Below, one piece after another: positions 7,120 through 15,032 of a DNA stretch of 45,513 bases. Origin of the DNA: Acidobacteriota bacterium (lineage in GTDB: Bacteria > Acidobacteriota > Blastocatellia > RBC074); assembly GCA_016789605.1 (NCBI GenBank), contig JAEUQO010000371.1, positions 1-45,513 of the forward strand, in the 5' to 3' direction. The notes below the pieces were generated by a model, which saw only the letters and a list, made by a program, of their open reading frames with translations, was not told the origin of the DNA and searched no databases. The position numbers and the translations under genes were made by a program. Numbering within the stretch: the first letter of the stretch is position 1; each line of letters starts with the position of its first letter.

Positions 7120-9865
7120 GCAATGGCCACTGATCGAGCGGCTTTTTCATCAGGCGCAGGCAGTTGACCCGGCGCAACGCGCGGCGTTTTTGGTTGAGGC
7201 CTGTGGCGAAGATGATGCGTTACGCCGGGAAGTCGAATCGCTGTTGGGGTATGAAAATGAAACGCGGGGCTTTCTGGGCGAAAACGCGCTGGCCGTGGCG
7301 GCGCGCCAATTCGAAGCCGACAAATCCAGGCCGCTGACAATGGCGGGAGAGCGGATCGGCGTTTACACCGTTTCGGCTTTGCTCGGCAAAGGCGGCATGG
7401 GCGAGGTCTGGCTGGCGACGGATTCGCGTCTCGGACGACGGGTCGCGCTGAAGCTGTTGCCCGCCGAATTTGGCGATGACAGCGCAATGGTCAGACGCTT
7501 TGAACGTGAAGCCCGCGCGGCTTCGGCGCTCAATCACCCGAACATTCTGACGGTGCATGATATTGGGCAACACGGCGCAATGCGTTACATCGCCACAGAA
7601 CACGTCGAAGGCGAAACGCTGCGTCGGCGACTTTCGCGCGGCCCCCTGACGCTGACGGAAACCGTCCAGATCATGACGCAGCTTGTTTCCGCGCTCAGCG
7701 CCGCGCATCAGGCAGGCATCATTCACCGCGACCTTAAACCTGAAAACGTCATGCTGCGCCCGGATGGGTTGGTCAAGGTGTTGGATTTCGGTCTTGCCAA
7801 ACAAACGCAGCCCGCGCCGGAAGACGATGACGAAGCTGCGGCGCAACACAAACTGACGACGACTGCCGGCATGGTGATCGGAACGCCCAGCTACATGTCG
7901 CCTGAACAGGCACGCGGGAAAAAGCTGGACGCGCGCACGGATATTTTCAGCCTCGGTGTGATGCTGCATGAAATGGTCACCGGAGAATTGCCATTTCGAG
8001 GAAGCACTTCGCTCGAAATCATCGCGGCAATCCTAGAACGTGAACCGCCCTCTCTCACCACTGCGCCGCGCGAACTGACAAGCCTGGTCAACAAGGCTTT
8101 GCAAAAAGATCGCCAACAACGATATGCCGACATCGCGGAATTCCAGGCCGACCTCAAAACCTTCGAGAAGGAGCTGGCGCGGCATCCAGCATGGGCCGAA
8201 TGGGCAAAAGGGCCAGAAGGTGATGATCCTTCGGAAAAACGGATGGCTCCCTCGGCCAACACCGGAACTACTGTTTTGCATCAGCCTCAGCCCAGCAACG
8301 ACACCAACCCCCCCGCGCCCGTCAAACGTCCGCTTTGGCGGCGGGCAGGCCGTTTCGTATTGCGCGCAGCGGTGGTGGTTGTATTGCTCGGTTTGCTTAC
8401 GGCGGGCGGGTTTTGGTTTTACGACTGGATTCGCAAACCGGCGATTGATTCGGTTGCCGTGCTGCCGTTTGCCAACCTGGATAACAACGCCGACGCTGAA
8501 TATCTCTGTGTTGGGTTGAGTGATTCGCTCATCAATCATCTGAGCCGTATGTATGGCTTGATGGTTAGTGCGCGCGGGGCGAGTTTTCGCTTCAACAGCA
8601 AAAGTTTTGATCCGCAAACCGTGGCAGGTGCGTTGGGCGTGCGTGCCATCGTCAGCGGTAGCATTTCGCAACGCAACGGACGTTTGCAAATCGCCGCCGA
8701 ATTGATGGATGTGCAAACCAAACGACGCTTGTGGGGCGAAAGTTATGACCGTCCGCCCAATGATCTGGTTGCGGTGCAAACCGACATCGCGCGCCAGGTC
8801 TCTGAGAAATTGCGCGTTTGGCTTTCTGGCGAAATCAAAGCCCACTTCGATAAACAACAAAAGATTGACGCCGAGGCTTATCGGCTTTACCTGAAAGCAG
8901 GGCTCGAAGCCGAACGCGGAACGAGTGAGTCCCTCAAAAAAGCCATCGAATTGTTGAATCAGGCGCTCACCATTGAGCCGCAATATGCGGAAGCTTGGGG
9001 GGGGATGTCAGGAGCCTACACTACCCTTTATTTGGTTACACAACCTGCCACCCAAACCAAAGAAGGAATTGCAGCCCGAGACGCGCTGCGCGAGGAATAT
9101 AAAAAGAAAGCCGAGGCGGCGTTACAAAAGGCCCGGGAGTTGGATCCGAATCCCGCTGGGGTTCCTGAAATGGTAAACCACCTACAGCAACTCCAAGCCA
9201 ATTGGGATTGGGACAACCTGGAGCGCGAGTCGCGCTATTATCTGGCGCTGGCGCCTAATGATCTAAACTTGCTGGCCGGGCTTTCCATGACGCTAAGTTT
9301 CCGCGGGCAACACGAAGAAGCAGTGTTGTTAGCTCAACGGATGTACAACCTGGAACCGCTCTCTTCCAGCAGCGCCAACCGCTATGCCCAGGCATTGATG
9401 TTTGCCCGCCGCTATGATGAAGCGATCGCGTTGTTAGAGCAGAAAAAACAGACTAATAACGCCAGTTTGATGACTCATATCTTTCTAGCCAATTGCTACC
9501 GTTACAAAGGCATGCTGCCTCAGGCGCAAGCGGAGCTCGACGCCGCTGATCAATCGTTGTCGGCACGGGGGGAGATCAAAAACTCGGTGGAATATATTTC
9601 GTATTTGATTGCTGCCGGATGGCGTGCCGAGGCGGTCGAATTACTGAACAAAATGCTTGCTTCCGGCGATGAAGATGGCTCCGGCGTGATTTACGCGCTG
9701 CTGGGCGAAAAAGAAAAGGCGCTCACGGCTCTCGAAAAGGAATTAGCCCGGCGCACGCCGAATATGGAATTGCTAGGCATAATGCCGGAACTGGATTCGC
9801 TACGCGCGGAGCCGCGCTTTCAGGAAATCCTCAGGCAAATCGGTGCTTTCAAACCAGCGCGTTGA
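7106..9865 (+). CDS. Transmembrane Ser/Thr protein kinase with TolB/FlgO-like and TPR sensor region
   Basis: The product has 919 residues. The ATG at 7106 follows GGAG and overlaps the sigma gene by 14 bases, so the two are probably translationally coupled. Residues 1-65 form a conserved extension (EQWPLIERLFHQA, AFLVEACGEDDALRREVESLL). The kinase is about 84-360: Gly loop GKGGMGEV 94-101, Lys116, HRDLKPEN 207-214, DFG 227-229, and a GTPSYMSPEQ activation-segment end, so it should be active. One transmembrane helix is at about 419-437. Outside it lies a TolB/FlgO-like domain (SVAVLPFANLD, VSGSISQRNGRLQIAAEL, LWGESYDR), then TPR-type helices to the C-terminus. The likely job is to sense envelope conditions and phosphorylate a partner; the coupled sigma factor is the obvious candidate (inference). 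Confidence 0.92.
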   Translation: MKNSEQWPLIERLFHQAQAVDPAQRAAFLVEACGEDDALRREVESLLGYENETRGFLGENALAVAARQFEADKSRPLTMAGERIGVYTVSALLGKGGMGEVWLATDSRLGRRVALKLLPAEFGDDSAMVRRFEREARAASALNHPNILTVHDIGQHGAMRYIATEHVEGETLRRRLSRGPLTLTETVQIMTQLVSALSAAHQAGIIHRDLKPENVMLRPDGLVKVLDFGLAKQTQPAPEDDDEAAAQHKLTTTAGMVIGTPSYMSPEQARGKKLDARTDIFSLGVMLHEMVTGELPFRGSTSLEIIAAILEREPPSLTTAPRELTSLVNKALQKDRQQRYADIAEFQADLKTFEKELARHPAWAEWAKGPEGDDPSEKRMAPSANTGTTVLHQPQPSNDTNPPAPVKRPLWRRAGRFVLRAAVVVVLLGLLTAGGFWFYDWIRKPAIDSVAVLPFANLDNNADAEYLCVGLSDSLINHLSRMYGLMVSARGASFRFNSKSFDPQTVAGALGVRAIVSGSISQRNGRLQIAAELMDVQTKRRLWGESYDRPPNDLVAVQTDIARQVSEKLRVWLSGEIKAHFDKQQKIDAEAYRLYLKAGLEAERGTSESLKKAIELLNQALTIEPQYAEAWGGMSGAYTTLYLVTQPATQTKEGIAARDALREEYKKKAEAALQKARELDPNPAGVPEMVNHLQQLQANWDWDNLERESRYYLALAPNDLNLLAGLSMTLSFRGQHEEAVLLAQRMYNLEPLSSSSANRYAQALMFARRYDEAIALLEQKKQTNNASLMTHIFLANCYRYKGMLPQAQAELDAADQSLSARGEIKNSVEYISYLIAAGWRAEAVELLNKMLASGDEDGSGVIYALLGEKEKALTALEKELARRTPNMELLGIMPELDSLRAEPRFQEILRQIGAFKPAR

Positions 9866-9888
9866 TTTTGTGGGCGGAGAAACCTCGG

Positions 9889-10091
9889 ATGAAAAACACT
9901 GAACAGTGGCCGCAGGTCGAGCGGCTTTTTCATCAGGCGCTGGCGCTGGCTCCGGCGGAACGCGCTGCATGTTTGCCCGCCGTCGGTAGAACAGAAGCAT
10001 GATCGGCATCTACAGCGACATTTCATTTAAGGGATAACAGAATGAACCGCGTTACCAGGCGCTCATTCAAAAGATGAAATTCTCCAAGTGA
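9889..10091 (+). pseudogene. Head and tail remnant of a third kinase-TPR gene (internal deletion)
   Basis: Two short stretches match the ends of the preceding kinase. The head, ATG 9889 onward, reads MKNTEQWPQVERLFHQALAL then APAERAA and soon stops (TGA 10000-10002); the intact kinase begins MKNSEQWPLIERLFHQAQAV. The tail, 10044-10091, reads EPRYQALIQKMKFSK-stop; the intact kinase ends EPRFQEILRQIGAFKPAR. At 9969 the word ATGTTTGCCCGCCG, which is in the TPR region of the intact kinase (9398-9411), follows the head out of frame. The simplest reading is that nearly all of a third tandem kinase gene was deleted by recombination, leaving both ends. It is not expected to be functional. Confidence 0.75.
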
Positions 10092-10111
10092 TCTTACGCC
10101 AGAGAACCTGA

Positions 10112-13033
10112 ATGACGCCTGAACGTTGGCAGCAAATCGAAACTCTCTATCACGATGCGTTGAGACACCCGCCCGCTGAGCGCGCCGCCTGGCTTGCCGC
10201 AGCTTGCGGCACTGATGATGCTTTGCGTGACGAAGTCGAAGAATTGCTGCGCTATGAAGATGACACGCGCGGTTTTCTGAACGAAAACGCGCTGCAGGTC
10301 GCGGCTCGTGGGCTTGGCCAATCCGCAGCCTCAATGTCAGACCTGACCGGGAAACAACTCGGCAGTTACCGGGTGCTTGCGCCGCTGGGCAAAGGCGGCA
10401 TGGGCGAAGTGTGGCGAGCCAAAGACCTGCGGTTGCAACGCGAAGTCGCCATCAAAGTTTTGCCCGCCGATTTTGCCAACGATGCTGATCGGTTGAAGCG
10501 GTTTGAACAGGAAGCGCGCGCGACTTCGGCATTGAATCATCCGAACATCCTGACGGTGTATGACTTTGGCGAACACGAAAATGCGCCATACATCGTTGCT
10601 GAATTGCTGGAAGGCTGCGAATTGCGCGAGCCATTGAAAGAAGGCGCGCTGCCCGCGCGCAAAGTGCTGGATTACGCGCAACAGATTGCTGCCGGGTTGG
10701 CGGCGGCGCACGATAAAGGCATCGTGCATCGCGATCTGAAACCAGAGAATTTGTTCGTGACCAACGATGGGCGGGTGAAGATTCTCGATTTCGGGTTGGC
10801 CAAACTGAATCTTTCGCCGATTGCTTCGGCGGATTCTCAACTCGCAACCCAGCAGCAAATCACGACGCCGGGCATGGTGATGGGAACGGTGGCGTATATG
10901 TCGCCCGAGCAAGTGCGCGGCGAAACGCTCGATCATCGGTCAGATATTTTCAGTTTCGGATTGATACTGGTTGAAATGTTGCGGGGCGAGCGAGCCTTTC
11001 AGCGCAAAACAACGGCAGAGACAATGGCCGCCATTTTGCGCGAAGACCCGCCGGAATTAGGCCACCACGTTGCGCCGCAATTGGAAAAGATCGTCATGCG
11101 CTGTTTGGAAAAACAGCCAGAGCGCCGCTTTCAGTCTATGAGCGATCTGGGGTTTGCGCTGCAGGCAGCGGCAATGCCGTCGGGTGCGCAACGCGAAACG
11201 CCAACCAGCGCATCGGTTCGCCCCGTGTCCGAAAAGAAACGCTGGTTCACCAATGCCGGACTGGCGTGGCTGGTTGCTGCCGGTTGTTTGTTGGCCTGGC
11301 TGGTTTCCTGGTCGTGGATGCGTTGGCACGCTTCGTCCGCCGATGAATTGCGCGTGATCAAAACCAGCTTATTGCCGCCGAAAGATTCCAGCTTTGACCA
11401 TATCGCGGTTTCGCCGGATGGGCGCTGGCTGGCGTTTACGGCGGCGACCGGCGGCAAAGTGCAACTGTGGTTGCGCGCCTTCGATGCGAGCGAAGCCAGG
11501 CCCTTTGCCGGGACAGAAGGCGCGCGGCTGCCGTTTTGGTCGCCCGACAGCCGGTTCATCGGTTTTATCGCGGGCGGCAAACTGAGAAAGATCGAAGTCG
11601 GCAGCGAAGCGTCTGTCACGCTATGCGATGTCGGCAACGTGACAGGCTGCACCTGGAATCGCGCGGGCGTGATTTTGTTTTCGACGCGTGGCGGCGCGGG
11701 CATCCTGCGCGTTTCCGCCAACGGCGGCGAAGTCAAAACCGTCATTCGCCCCGATTTGAAAAAACAGGAGACTGACTATCACTACCCGTACTTTTTGCCC
11801 GACGGTCAGCATTTTCTCTTTGTTAATTCCAGCATCGTGAAAGACATTCGCGGCGTTTACCTGGCTTCGCTCGACGGTGTAGTGCAGGGGAAACTGCTGT
11901 CGGATTTCGGCAACGTGGCCTTTGCTCCATCAAATCGGGGCAATGATGGGCATTTGCTTTTCGTGCGCGAAGGCCTGCTGGTTGCGCAACCGTTCGACAT
12001 TGCAGAGCGGCGATTGATGGGCGAGCCTTTCACCGTGGCGGAACGCATCAGCGAAACCTCTGTCGGCACTTTGGGCATTACACAATGGAATTTTTCAGTC
12101 TCGGAAAACGGCCTGCTCGTGTTTGACCCGCTGCCTGGACGGCTGGGAAATAAGCTGTTGTGGGCCGAACGCAATGGGCAAAAAAGCCTTTTGTCCGAAA
12201 AATTGGAACAGGTTTTTACGCCGCGCCTTTCGCCTGACGGCAAACGCATCGCGGCGACAGGGGGCGGTCCGAACACGGATGTCTGGCTGCTAGATGCCAC
12301 CGGCGCAAATGCTACGCGGTTCACGTTCGATTCTGCGGTGGACCAGGTTCCTGTCTGGTCGCCGGACGGCAGCCGTGTGGTTTGGTCGGCAAACCCCAAA
12401 GGCGTGTTTCAACTCTTTCATAAATCCGCGAATGGCGCAGGAGAAGTGCAACTGCTCTATCAATCCGAATATTTCAAATTTGCCTCTGATTGGTCGCGCG
12501 ATGGGCGATATTTGCTCTATCGCGAGATTCACCCTCAGACGAAATTCGACATCTGGTATTTGGACGTCACGGATGGGGCGGATAAGCCCAAGCCCGTGCC
12601 GTATTTGAATACGCCCGCCAACGAAATTGGCAGTGTGCTTTCGCCCGATGGTCGCTGGCTGGCTTACGCGTCGGATGAATCAGGCAAATACGAAATCTAC
12701 GTGCAGAGCTTTCCGCAGCTTGGCAGCAAGCGGCAAATTTCCACGGCGGGCGGATACGCTCCGCACTGGCGCGGCGACGGCAAGGAACTCTTTTACCACG
12801 CGCCGGACGGCAAATTGCTGGCGGTGCCGGTGGAATCCGGCGCAACCTTTGAAATCGGTGTCGCCGTGCCGCTGTTTGAATTTCGCACGAGCGGCAACGT
12901 CTCAAATACTTATTACGACGTGACGCGCGACGGAAGACGCTTTTTGCTGAGCACGATAGTCGAAGCCCAGGCAGCGACGCCTTTCACTGTGGTCATGAAC
13001 TGGGCGGCGACGGCAAACAAAAACACTCCGTGA
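10112..13033 (+). CDS. Transmembrane Ser/Thr protein kinase with TolB/PD40-type beta-propeller sensor
   Basis: The product has 973 residues. Residues 1-65 repeat the extension seen in the first kinase (ERWQQIETLYHDAL, AWLAAACGTDDALRDEVEELL). The kinase is about 86-350: GKGGMGEV 93-100, Lys115, HRDLKPEN 206-213, DFG 226-228, VAYMSPEQ. A transmembrane helix at about 381-401 precedes an external propeller whose blades carry the PD40/TolB signature (VSPDGRWLAF, WSPDSRFIGF, LSPDGKRIAA, WSPDGSRVVW, LSPDGRWLAY). All catalytic motifs are present. It belongs to the same sigma-kinase cluster but has a different sensor, so it may feed another stimulus into the same output (inference). The closest upstream landmark is the deleted-kinase remnant ending 20 bases before its ATG. 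Confidence 0.92.
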   Translation: MTPERWQQIETLYHDALRHPPAERAAWLAAACGTDDALRDEVEELLRYEDDTRGFLNENALQVAARGLGQSAASMSDLTGKQLGSYRVLAPLGKGGMGEVWRAKDLRLQREVAIKVLPADFANDADRLKRFEQEARATSALNHPNILTVYDFGEHENAPYIVAELLEGCELREPLKEGALPARKVLDYAQQIAAGLAAAHDKGIVHRDLKPENLFVTNDGRVKILDFGLAKLNLSPIASADSQLATQQQITTPGMVMGTVAYMSPEQVRGETLDHRSDIFSFGLILVEMLRGERAFQRKTTAETMAAILREDPPELGHHVAPQLEKIVMRCLEKQPERRFQSMSDLGFALQAAAMPSGAQRETPTSASVRPVSEKKRWFTNAGLAWLVAAGCLLAWLVSWSWMRWHASSADELRVIKTSLLPPKDSSFDHIAVSPDGRWLAFTAATGGKVQLWLRAFDASEARPFAGTEGARLPFWSPDSRFIGFIAGGKLRKIEVGSEASVTLCDVGNVTGCTWNRAGVILFSTRGGAGILRVSANGGEVKTVIRPDLKKQETDYHYPYFLPDGQHFLFVNSSIVKDIRGVYLASLDGVVQGKLLSDFGNVAFAPSNRGNDGHLLFVREGLLVAQPFDIAERRLMGEPFTVAERISETSVGTLGITQWNFSVSENGLLVFDPLPGRLGNKLLWAERNGQKSLLSEKLEQVFTPRLSPDGKRIAATGGGPNTDVWLLDATGANATRFTFDSAVDQVPVWSPDGSRVVWSANPKGVFQLFHKSANGAGEVQLLYQSEYFKFASDWSRDGRYLLYREIHPQTKFDIWYLDVTDGADKPKPVPYLNTPANEIGSVLSPDGRWLAYASDESGKYEIYVQSFPQLGSKRQISTAGGYAPHWRGDGKELFYHAPDGKLLAVPVESGATFEIGVAVPLFEFRTSGNVSNTYYDVTRDGRRFLLSTIVEAQAATPFTVVMNWAATANKNTP

Positions 13034-13105
13034 ACGAATTGTGCCATCAACCGCACACCGCTCATTTCTCGAAACTTCCGGCTGCCTCTGTTATTATCCC
13101 GCGCC

Positions 13106-14038
13106 ATGCAAAACATCATTCTAGCGCTGGCAAAGCGCTTGCTGTTTGTGTTGCCGGTGGTGTGGGCAGTCGTGACGCTGGTTTTTCTGCTGATCCACAT
13201 CGTCCCTGGCGACCCGGTGCGTAACGCGCTGGGCGACAACGCCACGGCAGCGCAAATCGCCGAACTCAAACACAAACTCGGAATGGATTTGCCGCTCAGC
13301 ACGCAATACGTCAATTACTGGCGCGGCGTGCTGCAAGGCGATCTGGGCGTCAGCCTGGTGAATCCTGCCGATCACGTGCTCGACAAAATCCTCACGCGTT
13401 ATCCGGCGACCATCGAATTGGCGCTGGCCGGATTGTTTGTCGCCGTGTTGTTGGCGGTTCCGCTGGGGGTTACCGCCGGGACAAACAAAGGAAAGTGGAT
13501 AGATAACCTGGCGTCGGTGATCGCATTGCTGGGCATCAGCACGCCCGGATTCGTGCTTGGCCCGCTGATGATTTATGTGTTTGCCATCAAACTCGATTTG
13601 CTGCCGGTGTCTGGCCGCTATGGCTGGGAATATCTGATCTTGCCCGCCGTCACTATGGGCGCCGCGCTTTCCGCGATTCTGACGCGGATGGTTCGTTCCA
13701 GCGTCATTGAAGAGTTGGGCGAAGATTATGTGCGCACCGCCCGCGCCAAAGGATTGAGCGAGCGCCAGGTCATTTACAAACACGTATTGAAAAACGGGTT
13801 GATTCCGGTGGTGACCGTGTTGGGGCTGCAATTTGGCGTGTTGCTGGCGGGCGCAATCATCACCGAAGTGATTTTTAGTTGGCCCGGACTGGGACGGCTG
13901 ACCATTGACGCCATCAATGCGCGCGATTATCCGCTGGTGCAAGGCTGCATTTTGATGATCGCCTTGACCTATATCATTGCCAACCTGCTGACGGACTTTG
14001 CTTACCGATTGCTTGATCCGCGCATCAAAGTCGAATAA
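13106..14038 (+). CDS. ABC transporter permease, dipeptide/oligopeptide type (DppB/OppB family)
   Basis: This 310-residue inner-membrane protein has the DppB/OppB layout. A first helix followed by FLLIHIVPGDPVRNALGD gives the classical PGDP motif, then a periplasmic loop with LGMDLPLSTQYVNYWRGVL, five more helices, and the cytoplasmic EAA loop RTARAKGLSERQVIYKHVL that docks to the ATPase. The C-terminus DFAYRLLDPRIKVE is typical. With the next gene, 15 bases on, it forms the membrane channel for peptide or nickel-type substrates. No substrate-binding protein or ATPase gene is beside it, so the partners must be elsewhere and the substrate cannot be named. No clear ribosome site precedes the ATG. 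Confidence 0.93.
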   Translation: MQNIILALAKRLLFVLPVVWAVVTLVFLLIHIVPGDPVRNALGDNATAAQIAELKHKLGMDLPLSTQYVNYWRGVLQGDLGVSLVNPADHVLDKILTRYPATIELALAGLFVAVLLAVPLGVTAGTNKGKWIDNLASVIALLGISTPGFVLGPLMIYVFAIKLDLLPVSGRYGWEYLILPAVTMGAALSAILTRMVRSSVIEELGEDYVRTARAKGLSERQVIYKHVLKNGLIPVVTVLGLQFGVLLAGAIITEVIFSWPGLGRLTIDAINARDYPLVQGCILMIALTYIIANLLTDFAYRLLDPRIKVE

Positions 14039-14053
14039 CACGCAAAACGAACC

Positions 14054-14878
14054 ATGAATCGTCTGGGAAAATTCGGCCTGGTTATCATCAGCATCTTTTT
14101 TGTCGTGGCGGTGTGCGCGCCGCTGATCGCGCCCTACAGTCCGATCACACAAAATCCGCTGCCGCCCGATCTGGCCACCGAAGAGCGATTGCAGCCCACG
14201 CGCCAGCATCCGCTGGGGCTGGATGATTTGGGGCGTGACGTATTGTCGCGCATGATTTTTGGCGCGCGGGTTTCGATGCAGGTCGGCGTCGCAGTCGTGT
14301 TGCTGTCGGCGTTGTTGGGCGTCTTGATCGGCGCAGTGTCTGGTTATTACGGCGGCTGGATTGACCGCTTTTTCTCGGGATTTTTGTTCAACGTGTTTAT
14401 GTCGTTTCCCAGCATCTTGCTGGCGATTGCGATGGTGGCGTTTCTGGGGCCGAGTTTGCGCAATTTGATTTTGGCGTTGTCGGTGATCGGCTGGGTCGGA
14501 TACGCGCGGCTGATGCGCGCACAGGTGTTGAAAGTCCGCGAATATGATTTCGTGACGGCGGCGCGCGCCCTGGGCGCTGGCGATGTGCGCATTCTCTTGC
14601 TGCACATTTTGCCCAACGCGATTCAGCCGTTGATTGTGCAAGCCAGTTTGGGCATGGCCGGTGCCGTGCTTTCCGAAGCCAGTTTGAGCTTTCTGGGATT
14701 GGGAATTCAGCCGCCCACGGCAAGCTGGGGCGTGATGCTAAACGATGCGCGCAGTTTTTTGCGTGTCGCTCCGCATTTGTTGATTGTGCCGGGACTGGCC
14801 GTGATGCTGACGGTGCTGGCGTTCAATTTTGTCGGAGACGGTTTGCGCGAATGGCTTGATCCGAAACAAAAACGTTAG
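14054..14878 (+). CDS. ABC transporter permease, dipeptide/oligopeptide type (DppC/OppC family)
   Basis: At 274 residues this is the second permease of the pair. An N-terminal helix (VIISIFFVVAVCAPLIAPYS) is followed by the family motif HPLGLDDLGRDVLSRMIFGARVS split across the loop, then helices of the transport domain, the EAA loop TAARALGAGDVRILLLHILPN, and the late motif EASLSFLGLGIQPPTASWG. The end, GDGLREWLDPKQK, is standard for DppC. It is expected to dimerise with the DppB-like protein 15 bases upstream. After its stop come a 15-bp tandem palindrome and a long imperfect hairpin, with no ATPase gene. Confidence 0.93.
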   Translation: MNRLGKFGLVIISIFFVVAVCAPLIAPYSPITQNPLPPDLATEERLQPTRQHPLGLDDLGRDVLSRMIFGARVSMQVGVAVVLLSALLGVLIGAVSGYYGGWIDRFFSGFLFNVFMSFPSILLAIAMVAFLGPSLRNLILALSVIGWVGYARLMRAQVLKVREYDFVTAARALGAGDVRILLLHILPNAIQPLIVQASLGMAGAVLSEASLSFLGLGIQPPTASWGVMLNDARSFLRVAPHLLIVPGLAVMLTVLAFNFVGDGLREWLDPKQKR

Positions 14879-14879
14879 G

Positions 14880-14909
14880 CCAAAGTTCACTTTGCCAAAG
14901 TTCACTTTG
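14880..14909. repeat. Two tandem copies of a 15-bp palindromic unit
   Basis: CCAAAGTTCACTTTG occurs twice in perfect tandem directly after the DppC stop codon. Each copy holds the palindrome CAAAGT-TC-ACTTTG. It could fold as small hairpins at the 3' end of the permease transcript or bind a dimeric protein. No function is established. Confidence 0.8.
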
Positions 14910-14920
14910 ATAGATAGGGG

Positions 14921-14986
14921 GGCCACAGAGACACAGAAACACAGAGTCCTTCAGGAATTTCTCTGAGACTCCGTGACTCCGTGGCC
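14921..14986. repeat. Long imperfect inverted repeat (REP-like hairpin) between convergent genes
   Basis: A 26-bp arm beginning GGCCACAGAGACACAG (14921-14946) pairs with 14961-14986 (ending CTCCGTGGCC), 20 of 26 positions matching, around a 14-base loop. Words of the type ccacagagacacagag recur as intergenic palindromes in several environmental phyla, from memory. It lies between the converging DppC and PA14 genes and may act as a transcription barrier for both. It is not followed by a T run. Confidence 0.7.
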
Positions 14987-15032
14987 AATCCATACAGCCA
15001 GGTAAAAACCGATCGAATTGCCGCGCAGAGGC

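Noticed and set aside
13121..14641. Long minus-strand open frame (506 codons) opposite the ABC permeases
   Set aside because: His/Gln/Arg-rich composition typical of an antisense shadow, while the plus strand carries two unmistakable permeases.
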